64,000 nucleotides of DNA, taken from contig NZ_QCXX01000002.1 in the NCBI RefSeq assembly GCF_003071065.1, forward strand, positions 248,001 to 312,000, given 5' to 3'. The notes under the pieces were generated by a model. The model searched no databases. It worked only from the letters and a program-made list of their open reading frames with translations, and was not told where the DNA came from. Below are positions 44,366 to 52,539 of this stretch, in pieces (position 1 is the stretch's first letter; each line of letters begins with the position of its first letter). The DNA comes from Sphingobacterium athyrii. GTDB taxonomy: Bacteria; Bacteroidota; Bacteroidia; Sphingobacteriales; Sphingobacteriaceae. The position numbers and the translations under genes are program-made.

Positions 44366-46939
44366 ATGGCACATCGAATTTATATTTATAACACAGATAA
44401 AAAAGATCAGGAGTATTTCCATGCTTATTTGGGTGAATGGAACTATGTCATTCCAGATTTGTTGCTGCCTTTGTTTGCCGCAAATCCAAAAGCGAAAGGT
44501 ACCTTGGTATATGCTGAAAAAGAAGCGGGTGTTTTAAAATTAAGGAAATTCTACGATCTGCTTATACAGGAGTATAACTTGATATCCAATGCTGCTGTCC
44601 TGTTGACCATCGAAAAAATGTTCGATTTTCTGCATGGACTTCCATTTGAATGCTTCCAGATCAATGCGCGTGATGTTTTTAATATGTCTGAGGTCAAACA
44701 CAGCCAACAAGCAAAGGATTTTGCATTTGAAATTCAGGAGAAGAACCTGTATTACAAAAAAGCAATAGAGAAGCAGTCGTTATCAGCGCTTTATCCTATT
44801 TTGAGCCGCTCAGGTTATGATTCCTTTTTAGCGATGTTACAAGCTGAGTGGAGCAACTATGGATTGGGCTGGTGGAATGGGGAAGCGATTGATAGCCTTG
44901 ATAACCAGTTTTTTGAAGAAAGCGGATGTTGGGGGATCCGGAATGCGAAGGGTGAGGTGAAAGTCGAACCCTGTTATGACGAGATCGGAGACTTTGATTA
45001 CAATGGCTTTGCAGTTGTTGAGAAAGAAGGCTTGTTTGGCTATATAAATAGAAAGGGCGAAGAGACCATCCCTTGTATGTACGCCTCTGCAGAGCCTGTA
45101 CAGAGCGGCCGTGGTAAGATTGTAGGAAAAGTGAGTTTAGCGGGCAAATATGGCTTGGTGGACGTGGAGACTGGAGCTACAATTATTCCCTTGAACTATG
45201 CGGTTTTGGACGATTTTGCTTATGGATTCTACCAGGGACAGCTGGATGGAAAATATGACATTATCGATGCTGAAGGTAAGGGCTTGAATACGACGAGCTC
45301 CGATGAGCCTTTTGAAATAGACTACGAGGGCTTTATTTACCAACCAATAGCGAACAGCAAACTACGTAAATATTATTCCAATCAGGGTGCTCTATTGGGC
45401 GAGTATCCAGAAGGGGTTTTAAACGAATTGTTGTTTGATTTCTACGCGGTCAATTTAAACAATAAAAAAAAGAAATCAGTCCATGCGGCAGACGGTTCCC
45501 TTTTGGTAAAAGATGTGGCTGTGCTAAATGCCATGAATGGGCTCAGTGCATTGTATTACCTTACAGCGGGCAAATATTTTCTGTATGACCTCGCCAGTCG
45601 GGATTTTCTTCTGCAAGATCTGACGATTAAATCTATACAGGGAGGTGCAAATTTTGGTAATGGTGCCTATAATTGTTATATCATTGAAACCGAATCGGAA
45701 AGAGGAATCTATCACACTGAGACTAAAAGCTGGCTGCTTCCATTGTCAGCACATTATGCCACAATCAGCTACGCGCTGATGGACTATTTTATCCTGCAAG
45801 ATCAGGTGGGCGGGTATTATTACTACGATACTGATAGCAAAGAACTGAGTGAATCCTTCGATTTCATCTGTGGTAGTGTAAGACATTATCAAGATCTAAT
45901 GATGTTGCGTGACGGCAAACTGTTTAATAAAGGATATGAAGGATTGGAAGAGGTGCCCCAAGATCAATATGGATATTATATCAAGGCATTGGACAAGCTG
46001 GAAGGAAAGGAACTTGAGGTTTTTGACCATTTTTTTACGCAGTGGAAATCGGATCGGGGCGTAGATTTTGAATCTGCCTATGATAGCTATACATTGTATC
46101 ACATGGCCATGGATTGCTGTAGAAATGGAGACGTCGAAAATGCTATCCGTTACTTTACATTTTCAGCTGATCAGGACAATGAAAGCAGTATGTATGAACT
46201 TGGTAATATCTATACGGATACCGATAATGAAAATAAGCGTTTTCTAGACCTGAAAAAAGGAATTGCATACTATGAGCGGTCTGCTGGAAAGGGGTATGCA
46301 GCTTCTTGGAATAGCATCGGTTATCTTTACCAGCATGGAATAGGCTATACATCGGATCTAAAAAAAGCTTTTGAGGCCTATACCAAAGCGGCTGATCTTG
46401 GGGATGGCTATGCATTATCCAATCTGGGTTATTTCTATTTTAGTGGGACCTACGTGGAAGAAGATCTTGAAAAAGCATTGGATTACTACAAAAAAGCGGA
46501 ATTGAAACTGGTTGAAAATAATGGCAATATTGCCTCGATTTATTATAGTTTAGATGACTATGACCGTCTACTTGTTTATCTGAAGAAAGATAAAGCGAAT
46601 AGCTATTCTAACATTTATTACGGTTTGATGTATGATGCGGGTTTAAAATTTAAAAAGGACAGCAAAAAAGCCATTCATTATTTTGAGCGGGCAAATCATT
46701 ATAGTGTCTATGAGTCTGCTACAGAAAGCTTATTGGGTTACTATAAAAATGATCCCAATTTTATGGATCAGGAAAAACACGCCTATTGGTCGGACTTTGC
46801 CCGACAACACGAATTGGATATTGAACCCGAATTGTTGATTTGGGCGAATGAGAAAAGTGGGGGAGTAGAAGCACAGGACGAACCTACAGGAAATAGTAGT
46901 TCATCCTTTTTTAGTAAACTGTTTAAAAAGAAAAAATAA
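44366..46939 (+). CDS. WG-repeat and Sel1-repeat protein, paralogue 2
   Basis: 857 residues, colinear with the preceding gene over its full length: the same N-terminal domain (MAHRIYIYN, YLGEWNYVIPDLLLPLF, NYGLGWWNGEA), WG repeats (LFGYINRKGEETIPC) and Sel1 repeats (KAFEAYTKAADLGDGYALSNLG). It carries an extra C-terminal tail with Ser-rich and lysine-rich ends (SSSSFFSKLFKKKK). It begins 9 bp after paralogue 1, so the pair is a tandem duplication in one transcript. Cytoplasmic by sequence; function unknown. Confidence 0.85.
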   Translation: MAHRIYIYNTDKKDQEYFHAYLGEWNYVIPDLLLPLFAANPKAKGTLVYAEKEAGVLKLRKFYDLLIQEYNLISNAAVLLTIEKMFDFLHGLPFECFQINARDVFNMSEVKHSQQAKDFAFEIQEKNLYYKKAIEKQSLSALYPILSRSGYDSFLAMLQAEWSNYGLGWWNGEAIDSLDNQFFEESGCWGIRNAKGEVKVEPCYDEIGDFDYNGFAVVEKEGLFGYINRKGEETIPCMYASAEPVQSGRGKIVGKVSLAGKYGLVDVETGATIIPLNYAVLDDFAYGFYQGQLDGKYDIIDAEGKGLNTTSSDEPFEIDYEGFIYQPIANSKLRKYYSNQGALLGEYPEGVLNELLFDFYAVNLNNKKKKSVHAADGSLLVKDVAVLNAMNGLSALYYLTAGKYFLYDLASRDFLLQDLTIKSIQGGANFGNGAYNCYIIETESERGIYHTETKSWLLPLSAHYATISYALMDYFILQDQVGGYYYYDTDSKELSESFDFICGSVRHYQDLMMLRDGKLFNKGYEGLEEVPQDQYGYYIKALDKLEGKELEVFDHFFTQWKSDRGVDFESAYDSYTLYHMAMDCCRNGDVENAIRYFTFSADQDNESSMYELGNIYTDTDNENKRFLDLKKGIAYYERSAGKGYAASWNSIGYLYQHGIGYTSDLKKAFEAYTKAADLGDGYALSNLGYFYFSGTYVEEDLEKALDYYKKAELKLVENNGNIASIYYSLDDYDRLLVYLKKDKANSYSNIYYGLMYDAGLKFKKDSKKAIHYFERANHYSVYESATESLLGYYKNDPNFMDQEKHAYWSDFARQHELDIEPELLIWANEKSGGVEAQDEPTGNSSSSFFSKLFKKKK

Positions 46940-46947
46940 TCTGCACG

Positions 46948-47172
46948 ATGTTATCTTCTGCGAATTTAGATTTCACAGGTATGCTGATCGACATAGCCTT
47001 TATGCTATTTTTTGGCGTAGGTGCAGGTTATTCCCTGATTGTGGGGATTATCCATATTATCCAGAAAAAGACCAAAACGTTCGGCTATTATCTGCGGACG
47101 TTTTTGATTTCGGGGATTATAGGTCTTGCATTGGGCGCTTTAATCGTTATGATGTGGGTACAATCATTGTAG
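46948..47172 (+). CDS. Small two-TM membrane protein
   Basis: 74 residues with two long hydrophobic segments (DIAFMLFFGVGAGYSLIVGI and FLISGIIGLALGALIVMMWV) joined by a basic loop (QKKTKTFGYYLR). It begins 8 bp after paralogue 2, so it probably belongs to that operon and may anchor the repeat proteins to the membrane (inference). No family recognised. Confidence 0.65.
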   Translation: MLSSANLDFTGMLIDIAFMLFFGVGAGYSLIVGIIHIIQKKTKTFGYYLRTFLISGIIGLALGALIVMMWVQSL

Positions 47173-47188
47173 TTCGCACACAACTTGA

Positions 47189-47227
47189 TTCAGGAGCTTT
47201 TGTCGTTGGGTAGACTCTGCTCCTGAA
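47189..47227. terminator. Hairpin between convergent genes
   Basis: TTCAGGAGC (47189-47197) and GCTCCTGAA (47219-47227) form a 9-bp stem with a long 21-nt loop, between two convergent stops. There is no T-run, so the call is weak. Confidence 0.35.
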
Positions 47228-47242
47228 AATAGGACTTTATCG

Positions 47243-47779
47243 TTAGACTGATCTATTTTTTGCATTGAGAATGTGCATCAGATGGTGGTTGCAATGCCAG
47301 GCATATAATCCAATATTTACTTTAAGTGAAATATATCGTTTGGTAACGGGATGAATAAAGGCACGTTCAAGTTGCTCATCACTTAGACTTTTCAAAAGAA
47401 TCTCCCAACGTTGATGCAAACCTTCCAATAGACGCAGCGAGCTTTCTATCGGATTGTGTTTTGCATCTGGAAGTTCGGCCCATAGGTTTTCTTCATAGAG
47501 TTTTATCGTAGGGTCATCTTCTGACAGGGCTAGCTTAAAACGGACAAAGCTATTCATATGGCTATCTGCGCAATGATGCACCACTTGTCTGATCGTCCAG
47601 CCATCTGGGCGATATCGTTTTTCCAATGCACTATCCGGTAGGTCACTGACTTCCGATTTTAGGCGGGTCGGGAAGTCTGCAATTGTTTTTATCCAATCGC
47701 TCAATAATTGCTTGTTAATCTGATCTGGTACGGCGAAGCGGCCTATGGGATACCGAAGTTTTTCTAATTCATGTTGCAT
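47243..47779 (-). CDS. YfiT-like DinB-superfamily protein (putative metal-dependent thiol transferase/hydrolase)
   Basis: 178 residues with the YfiT/DinB four-helix pattern: LRYPIGRFAVPD at the N-terminus, the metal-binding VHHCADSHMN and the C-terminal WHCNHHLMHI. Bacillus YfiT (BstA) is a bacillithiol S-transferase; in Bacteroidota, some of which make bacillithiol, a similar detoxification role is possible. All three expected histidine positions are seen. It stands alone, convergent with the two-TM protein gene. Confidence 0.85.
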   Translation of the reverse strand: MQHELEKLRYPIGRFAVPDQINKQLLSDWIKTIADFPTRLKSEVSDLPDSALEKRYRPDGWTIRQVVHHCADSHMNSFVRFKLALSEDDPTIKLYEENLWAELPDAKHNPIESSLRLLEGLHQRWEILLKSLSDEQLERAFIHPVTKRYISLKVNIGLYAWHCNHHLMHILNAKNRSV

Positions 47780-48002
47780 GGTTTAAATTTAACGAAAATT
47801 GCTTGAAGGTTCGTATGTTTTATGTGTAAAGTAACGGTCAGATCATCTTTTGGACTTTAATAAACCTACCTATGTGATTTGGATGACAGGAAGAATTATG
47901 GTAATTTCGGCAATTCGAGATGCATCACTTTATTTTTTTTCTATAATCGATGAGTTAGGAAAATAGGTAAGGACGGTTTGTTTTGGATATAAAGCACAAG
48001 GA

Positions 48003-48668
48003 ATGAAGAGTTTAAATGAGTTGATTAATCCGACAGATTCAGGATGGAGCCTGGTCGAAGAATGGATGAAGGGAGCTAGCAATCCTTATGAGGTACTGCC
48101 CAGAAATGCAAAACGTGCAGATGAGGAGCTGCTAAGAGCTCAGATCACTACAAAATCACCTATGGGCGCTATAATTCATCAAACCGGAGGAATACTGATT
48201 GACAATGGGTGGCTACGGATATTGGGTTCGGGTTCAGTTAAATTGAATCGGGGTATTATGGAGTGGAACAAAGGAAAGAGTTTTGACAAAGAAGGAGAGA
48301 AAGGTGGTTTTCTATTAATTGCCGATGATGTTTTGGGTGGCTATTTTGCGATTAATGCGGGGGCTTTGGGCGAGGGCATAGGACAGGTCTATTATTTTGC
48401 ACAGGATACCTTGGAATGGGAAAGCTTAGAGTGCGGCTATTCTGATTTTATTTATTGGACACTGAAGGGGGATATCCGTCAATTTTATGAAACATTTAAA
48501 TGGAAGGATTGGGCCAATGATGTGCAAAAATTGGATGGTAATCAAGTATTTTCATTTTATCCTTTTTTGTGGACGGAACAGGCCCGCGATTTTCGGAAGG
48601 TTGATAGAAACGTTGTTCCGATCGATGAAAACTACCATTTTACAATGGAATTTGCTGGTGGAAGATAG
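48003..48668 (+). CDS. DUF2625 family protein
   Basis: 221 residues matching the DUF2625 pattern by eye (SLNELINPTDSGWSLVEEW, RILGSGSVKLNRGIMEWN, LLIADDVLGGYFAINAGALG, FAQDTLEWESLECGYSDFI, FYPFLWTEQ). Relatives occur singly in many bacteria and have no known role; the domain resembles SMI1/KNR4-like folds. Soluble, no signal peptide. The ATG at 48003 follows an AT-rich leader. Confidence 0.8.
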   Translation: MKSLNELINPTDSGWSLVEEWMKGASNPYEVLPRNAKRADEELLRAQITTKSPMGAIIHQTGGILIDNGWLRILGSGSVKLNRGIMEWNKGKSFDKEGEKGGFLLIADDVLGGYFAINAGALGEGIGQVYYFAQDTLEWESLECGYSDFIYWTLKGDIRQFYETFKWKDWANDVQKLDGNQVFSFYPFLWTEQARDFRKVDRNVVPIDENYHFTMEFAGGR

Positions 48669-48788
48669 CTTTTTAGCAGTTAGCAGGCTTGATGGTCACC
48701 GTTTTCCTAACGCTGGTTTAGTTGGAAATTTATCAGCGAACCAGCTTGTCCATGTGCGAGATAGACGATTTTATTGGACATAAACAGA

Positions 48789-49205
48789 TTATTTTATCTG
48801 GATTACATGCTTTGAAAACGTCTTTCGTTTAGATATTAAATATTGTTGAATAGATATCGGCGTTGTATAAGCTTGTTTTTGCTGTCTGTTTAGCATGACT
48901 ATCGAATCAATTTGATCGACCAATAAGTATTTAATCGAGGTTCCATCCCATTTTCCAATTGAAAAATGCTGCCTGAATTGCGGATTCGTATGCAGGGATA
49001 CATCAATGGGATTTGTTTTCGAAGAAATTCCGACGTGCTTGCTGTCAGTTGATTTCAGGTATACTAAAATATGTATATCCTTTTTCTTTGCTTCAATCTG
49101 GATCGTTCGTACAGGATCACAGGCTAGCAACAGGAGAATAGATAAAAACATTGTTATTACAAAATATAGACTCATTTTCATCATCGAAGATTTACATTTC
49201 GGCAA
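48789..49205 (-). CDS. Uncharacterised small lipoprotein
   Basis: Up to 138 residues; the true start is probably one of the internal ATGs (49184, 49181 or 49175), which give a lipoprotein signal with lipobox LLLLAC. The rest is a short beta-rich polar domain with no family I recognise. It is convergent with the DUF2625 gene. Confidence 0.55.
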   Translation of the reverse strand: MPKCKSSMMKMSLYFVITMFLSILLLLACDPVRTIQIEAKKKDIHILVYLKSTDSKHVGISSKTNPIDVSLHTNPQFRQHFSIGKWDGTSIKYLLVDQIDSIVMLNRQQKQAYTTPISIQQYLISKRKTFSKHVIQIK

Positions 49206-49444
49206 TCAGACCAACCATCTAGCACGTAAAGAATTCTTTTTAGACCGTAGATTATTTCCCCAAAAAATTGGAGCCTCTCGGATAGTTACAAATATAACTG
49301 GAAATAGGAAGGATATTCTAGCTGTTTTCAGGGAATTTTATAGCGAGCGAGAAGGGAAGGAGAATCTATATTGACTGCTGACCGAACGATTATCTTTTCC
49401 TTCGATCAGCAATCATGTCTTTTTTTACTCAATAAAAAGTCATC

Positions 49445-50755
49445 CTAGCTGGGTTGATTTTGGAGCGCATAGGTATGCTCGTTGAGTTTCGTTATCTCCA
49501 GTTGAATTCCTTCTGCAAGTCCAAGCTGTGTAGCTGCTTCTTTCCCTAGTTTAAGGACATGGAATCCACGACCACGGTAAGTGAAATTGCATTCATACTC
49601 ATTGGAATCGATCACGATCCGGAGCTTTTGTGATTTTGCTGGAAATAAAGGCTTAAAATCTTTCGTAATTCTGATTTGCGATTTTTTTGCATCATCCGCT
49701 GTAATTTTATTTCCTGCTGCTGGAAATAACATACGATTGGGAGAATCATTTTGAGCTATGTTTTCTACTACTTGTTGTTCATCTTTCTGTTGAACTGCCG
49801 CAACCTCTTTCGGAGGATTTTCCGCTGGCACTGTATCTTGAGGCTTTTTATTTTGGCGGCCTTTTTTTCTTGCATTTTGATTGGCAGGTTTTGTCGAAAC
49901 TTCCTGCGATTTTGCATCAGTAGTCGATACTGTTTTTTTGTCTTCAGCGGTTGGTGAAGGGGCGGCGGCAGATAAAGGTCTTTTGATAATATTTCGAATA
50001 TAATAATGTTTTATACGCGATTTGTCCGTATTACGTTCTTCAATTTCAAAATCTTCTGTATAGGCTTTAAAAAGGTGGGACATTTTATCGTAACCATAGT
50101 TTCGCGCATCAAAATCTGGTTTTCTTTTATTGAAAAGGCTGCCAATTTCCCCTAAAAATGCCCAGCCATTTTCATCTGCGGTGTCATCAACAGTATCTTT
50201 TAATAATTCCAGCGTCTCTTCATCAAGCACAGCTATACTGGTTGGATTGTCTACAGGGACAGGTTTGGGCTGATTTTGCTGTTTTTTCTTTGTGTTAGGT
50301 TCTTTCTTTGGATTCTTTTCAAAGATCTCAACATAAATAAATTTGTCGCAAGAAGCGATGAAAGGCTTCGGCGTCTTTTTCTCTCCGATACCGATCACCA
50401 ATTTGCCGGATTCTCTTAACCGTGTCGCCAGCCTAGTAAAGTCACTGTCACTTGATACAATACAGAACCCATCAACCCTGTCGGAATGCAGGATGTCCAT
50501 CGCATCAATAATGAGTGCCGAGTCCGTGGAGTTTTTGCCCTGAGTGTAACTGTATTGTTGGATAGGGGTGATCGCATGGGTGAGGAGCTTATCCTTCCAT
50601 TTTTCGACATAGGGATTTGTCCAGTCACCGTAGATCCGTTTGATCGTAGGAATACCGTAGCGTTTGACTTCGTTCAGAATTTCTTCGATCTTTCGATAAG
50701 AAACATTATCCGCATCGATTAATATTGCGATTTGTAAATCCCCATGTTCTGCCAT
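49445..50755 (-). CDS. NYN-domain RNase-like protein with C-terminal OST-HTH/LOTUS domain
   Basis: 436 residues. The N-terminal LabA-like NYN (PIN-fold) domain has the acidic residues expected of a metal-dependent nuclease: AILIDADNVS, STDSALIIDAMDIL and VSSDSDFTRLATRLRE. The middle (about 185-265) is an OST-HTH/LOTUS domain (LLKDTVDDTADENGWAFLGE, RNYGYDKMSHLFKAY), an RNA-binding module. A low-complexity basic linker follows (KPANQNARKKGRQNKKPQ), and a small beta domain at the end. Probably an RNA-processing factor in the cytoplasm. It is preceded by a long gene-free region. Confidence 0.88.
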   Translation of the reverse strand: MAEHGDLQIAILIDADNVSYRKIEEILNEVKRYGIPTIKRIYGDWTNPYVEKWKDKLLTHAITPIQQYSYTQGKNSTDSALIIDAMDILHSDRVDGFCIVSSDSDFTRLATRLRESGKLVIGIGEKKTPKPFIASCDKFIYVEIFEKNPKKEPNTKKKQQNQPKPVPVDNPTSIAVLDEETLELLKDTVDDTADENGWAFLGEIGSLFNKRKPDFDARNYGYDKMSHLFKAYTEDFEIEERNTDKSRIKHYYIRNIIKRPLSAAAPSPTAEDKKTVSTTDAKSQEVSTKPANQNARKKGRQNKKPQDTVPAENPPKEVAAVQQKDEQQVVENIAQNDSPNRMLFPAAGNKITADDAKKSQIRITKDFKPLFPAKSQKLRIVIDSNEYECNFTYRGRGFHVLKLGKEAATQLGLAEGIQLEITKLNEHTYALQNQPS

Positions 50756-51006
50756 ATATGTTTAATTATATTTCGATGTATTATTATGTGTACGCCACCA
50801 ATAGGATTTTCCTATTTTTTGAACATACGGTTAAAAATACGTTATTGTTGAAGAATTATTGAATTTTTTGAAAATTTAATTTGAGTGATGATTTTCTGAG
50901 GGACACTATTTTGAAAGATTTCCTATCCTCTTTTATGAATAATATGATAACAAGAACATCGGAAGAGGAACATCAAATAGCGCTTAATAGGAAGAAGCGT
51001 AGGAAC

Positions 51007-51071
51007 AAAAAAAGGTTTTCAAACGGGGAGAATGAAAACCTTAAATAACCAATTATAAACCTAAATTATGA
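51007..51071 (-). ncRNA. Putative small RNA, copy 2
   Basis: Same unit as at 4254-4318: identical terminator hairpin with a CTCCCC-containing loop, identical T-run and identical -7 box TATCTTTG (51084-51077). One mismatch in 78 bp (position 51043). The flanks are unrelated to those of copy 1. Confidence 0.6.
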
Positions 51072-51076
51072 TGATA

Positions 51077-51107
51077 CAAAGATAGTGTGTTTTTCACACT
51101 TATGCAA
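51077..51107 (-). promoter_or_regulatory. Promoter of small RNA copy 2
   Basis: On the minus strand TTG (51107-51105), a 20-nt spacer, then TATCTTTG (51084-51077). A slightly weaker match than copy 1. Confidence 0.55.
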
Positions 51108-51378
51108 GTATTGTTTAATTTTTTTTTATTGAGCAATTATTTTTGTGGCTAAAAAACTACAGACTCCGTTTGCTATCCTGATTTCAAACATAATGATCAT
51201 CTGAAGTTCGCCATATCCGTATTGCCGGTATATGATCTTAGGTAAAAATTGACCACTGTTTCAGATTTTAATTCGAAACCACATTTATAAACTTGATAAT
51301 TACCGTGATCCAACTTTATATCAAGATAAGGCCAAAACCGTATTTAAAATCGAAATAACACTATATTTAAACCATATT

Positions 51379-51441
51379 AACAGGGGTATAAAAGGGATAT
51401 ACCCCTGTTATACCCCTGTAAACCCCCTGTAAAACCCCAGT
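51379..51441. repeat. Inverted repeat plus four 11-bp tandem units
   Basis: AACAGGGGTATA (51379-51390), a 7-nt loop and TATACCCCTGTT (51398-51409) form a perfect 12-bp inverted repeat. From 51398 the sequence continues as four consecutive 11-bp units: TATACCCCTGT twice, then AAACCCCCTGT and AAAACCCCAGT. The unit length is close to one DNA turn. Confidence 0.8.
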
Positions 51442-51606
51442 AATTACTAGGTTATTATAAAAGTTGGTATCAATCAGGTATTTTCCTTTACCAAATATGG
51501 TACGGAAGGTTTCGCAATGGAGCAGGTCATGGTCGAAGAAGTTTGAAAAAAAGCAGATGAAATTAAAATGATATAAGACGCGCTGCCGAGAGCGTGCTAC
51601 CGGTGA

Positions 51607-52386
51607 TCAACGCTGAATAAATGCAGATGGGCGATAGCCCATAACGGTATAAAAGCTATTGGTGAAAGCTTGTATGCTTTGATAGCCCACTTTATAAGCG
51701 ATTTGAGATATGGTCAGTTCGCCTATACTTAAAAGCTCAAGGCTTTTAATGATCCGAAGCAATTGTTGGTACTTGACAAGTGTCATTCCTGTTTCTTTTT
51801 TAAACAATCGTTCGATGGTACGTAAGGAAAGGTTGGATAACAGGGCAATCTCTTCCATTTTGATGGGATGGGTATAGTGGTCATGCAAGTGACTTAAAAC
51901 TGTCTGCAATCTGTTTTCATTCGGCAGCGTAATTTCCAAATGTAATAACCGCGCTCCGAATGCGGGGAGCTCGTTGAGAAGCGCGCGCAGGAAGATTTTT
52001 TCGTTTTCATTTTCTTCCGTTAATTTTGACCACTTTTCAGCATAGCGGATCATTTCCCGTAATACTTTCGGGGCTGCAAATATCTGAACGTTTTCGAAAA
52101 ATGGATCGTCTTGTTCGATATCGAAAAAAAGGATCATTAACTTGATGCTTTCCGAATGCGAATTGGTCTTATGTAACGCATTCGAGGGAACCCATGCAAC
52201 ATGATTTTGGGGGAGTAGGTACATTTTTCCTGCCACAGTAAGGTATTGGAAACCTTGCTCGACATAAATCAGCTGTGCCTTCCGATGGGTATGCAAGGCA
52301 TTGTCGTGAATCCAGTTTTCTTCAAACCAGACAAAATTAGATTTTTCGATCCCTTCAATTGTTTCAATATGATTCGAACAGCTCAT
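51607..52386 (-). CDS. AraC-family regulator with cupin-type sensor
   Basis: About 260 residues from the ATG at 52386 (MSCSNHIETIEG). An N-terminal AraC-ligand/cupin domain (NALHTHRKAQLIYVEQGF) and a C-terminal double helix-turn-helix (EEIALLSNLSLRTIERLFKK, TISQIAYKVGYQSIQAFTNS). The longer frame to 52491 lies upstream of its own -7 box TAAATTTG (52417-52410), so it is not used. Divergent from an MFS gene, which is the likely target. Confidence 0.9.
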   Translation of the reverse strand: MSCSNHIETIEGIEKSNFVWFEENWIHDNALHTHRKAQLIYVEQGFQYLTVAGKMYLLPQNHVAWVPSNALHKTNSHSESIKLMILFFDIEQDDPFFENVQIFAAPKVLREMIRYAEKWSKLTEENENEKIFLRALLNELPAFGARLLHLEITLPNENRLQTVLSHLHDHYTHPIKMEEIALLSNLSLRTIERLFKKETGMTLVKYQQLLRIIKSLELLSIGELTISQIAYKVGYQSIQAFTNSFYTVMGYRPSAFIQR

Positions 52387-52409
52387 GTCGTTATAAATTA
52401 AATCAATGG

Positions 52410-52441
52410 CAAATTTAATTAAATGACTGAACATATCTTTG
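52410..52441. promoter_or_regulatory. Divergent -7 boxes of the AraC and MFS genes
   Basis: Minus strand TAAATTTG (52417-52410) for the AraC gene; plus strand TATCTTTG (52434-52441) for the MFS gene. Clear -33 partners are missing on both, as is common for activator-dependent promoters. Confidence 0.5.
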
Positions 52442-52539
52442 CAGCAAATCATCATGGTAGGGAAATCCATAAAGATATATTGCCGCTTCACAGCGGAATG
52501 GATTCAGTGTGCATTATGCACAAGAAACAATTAATTTCT

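Larger units (their letters stand above)
50756..51606. other. Gene-free region of about 850 bp
   Basis: Holds the second small-RNA copy (51007-51084), an inverted/tandem 11-bp repeat block (51379-51441) and a short frame without a start (51451-51543) that reads like the last 31 codons of a lost gene. A small hairpin AATAGGA-TTT-TCCTATT followed by Ts lies at 50800-50820. No complete protein gene is supported. Confidence 0.6.

Noticed and set aside
49006-49374. A 122-codon plus-strand frame opposite the small lipoprotein
   Set aside because: Most of it is antisense to a better gene with a signal peptide, and the free end has no recognisable domain.
49421-49440. TTACTCAATAAAAAGT near the NYN gene end resembles half of the NAD operator
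   Set aside because: Only one half-site matches, it lies behind a gene's stop, and the sequence is simply A/T-rich.
50935-51048. A 37-codon frame starting MNNMITRTSEEE that runs through the small-RNA hairpin
   Set aside because: The second half is the conserved RNA unit read antisense; composition is lysine-rich and there is no support from copy 1.
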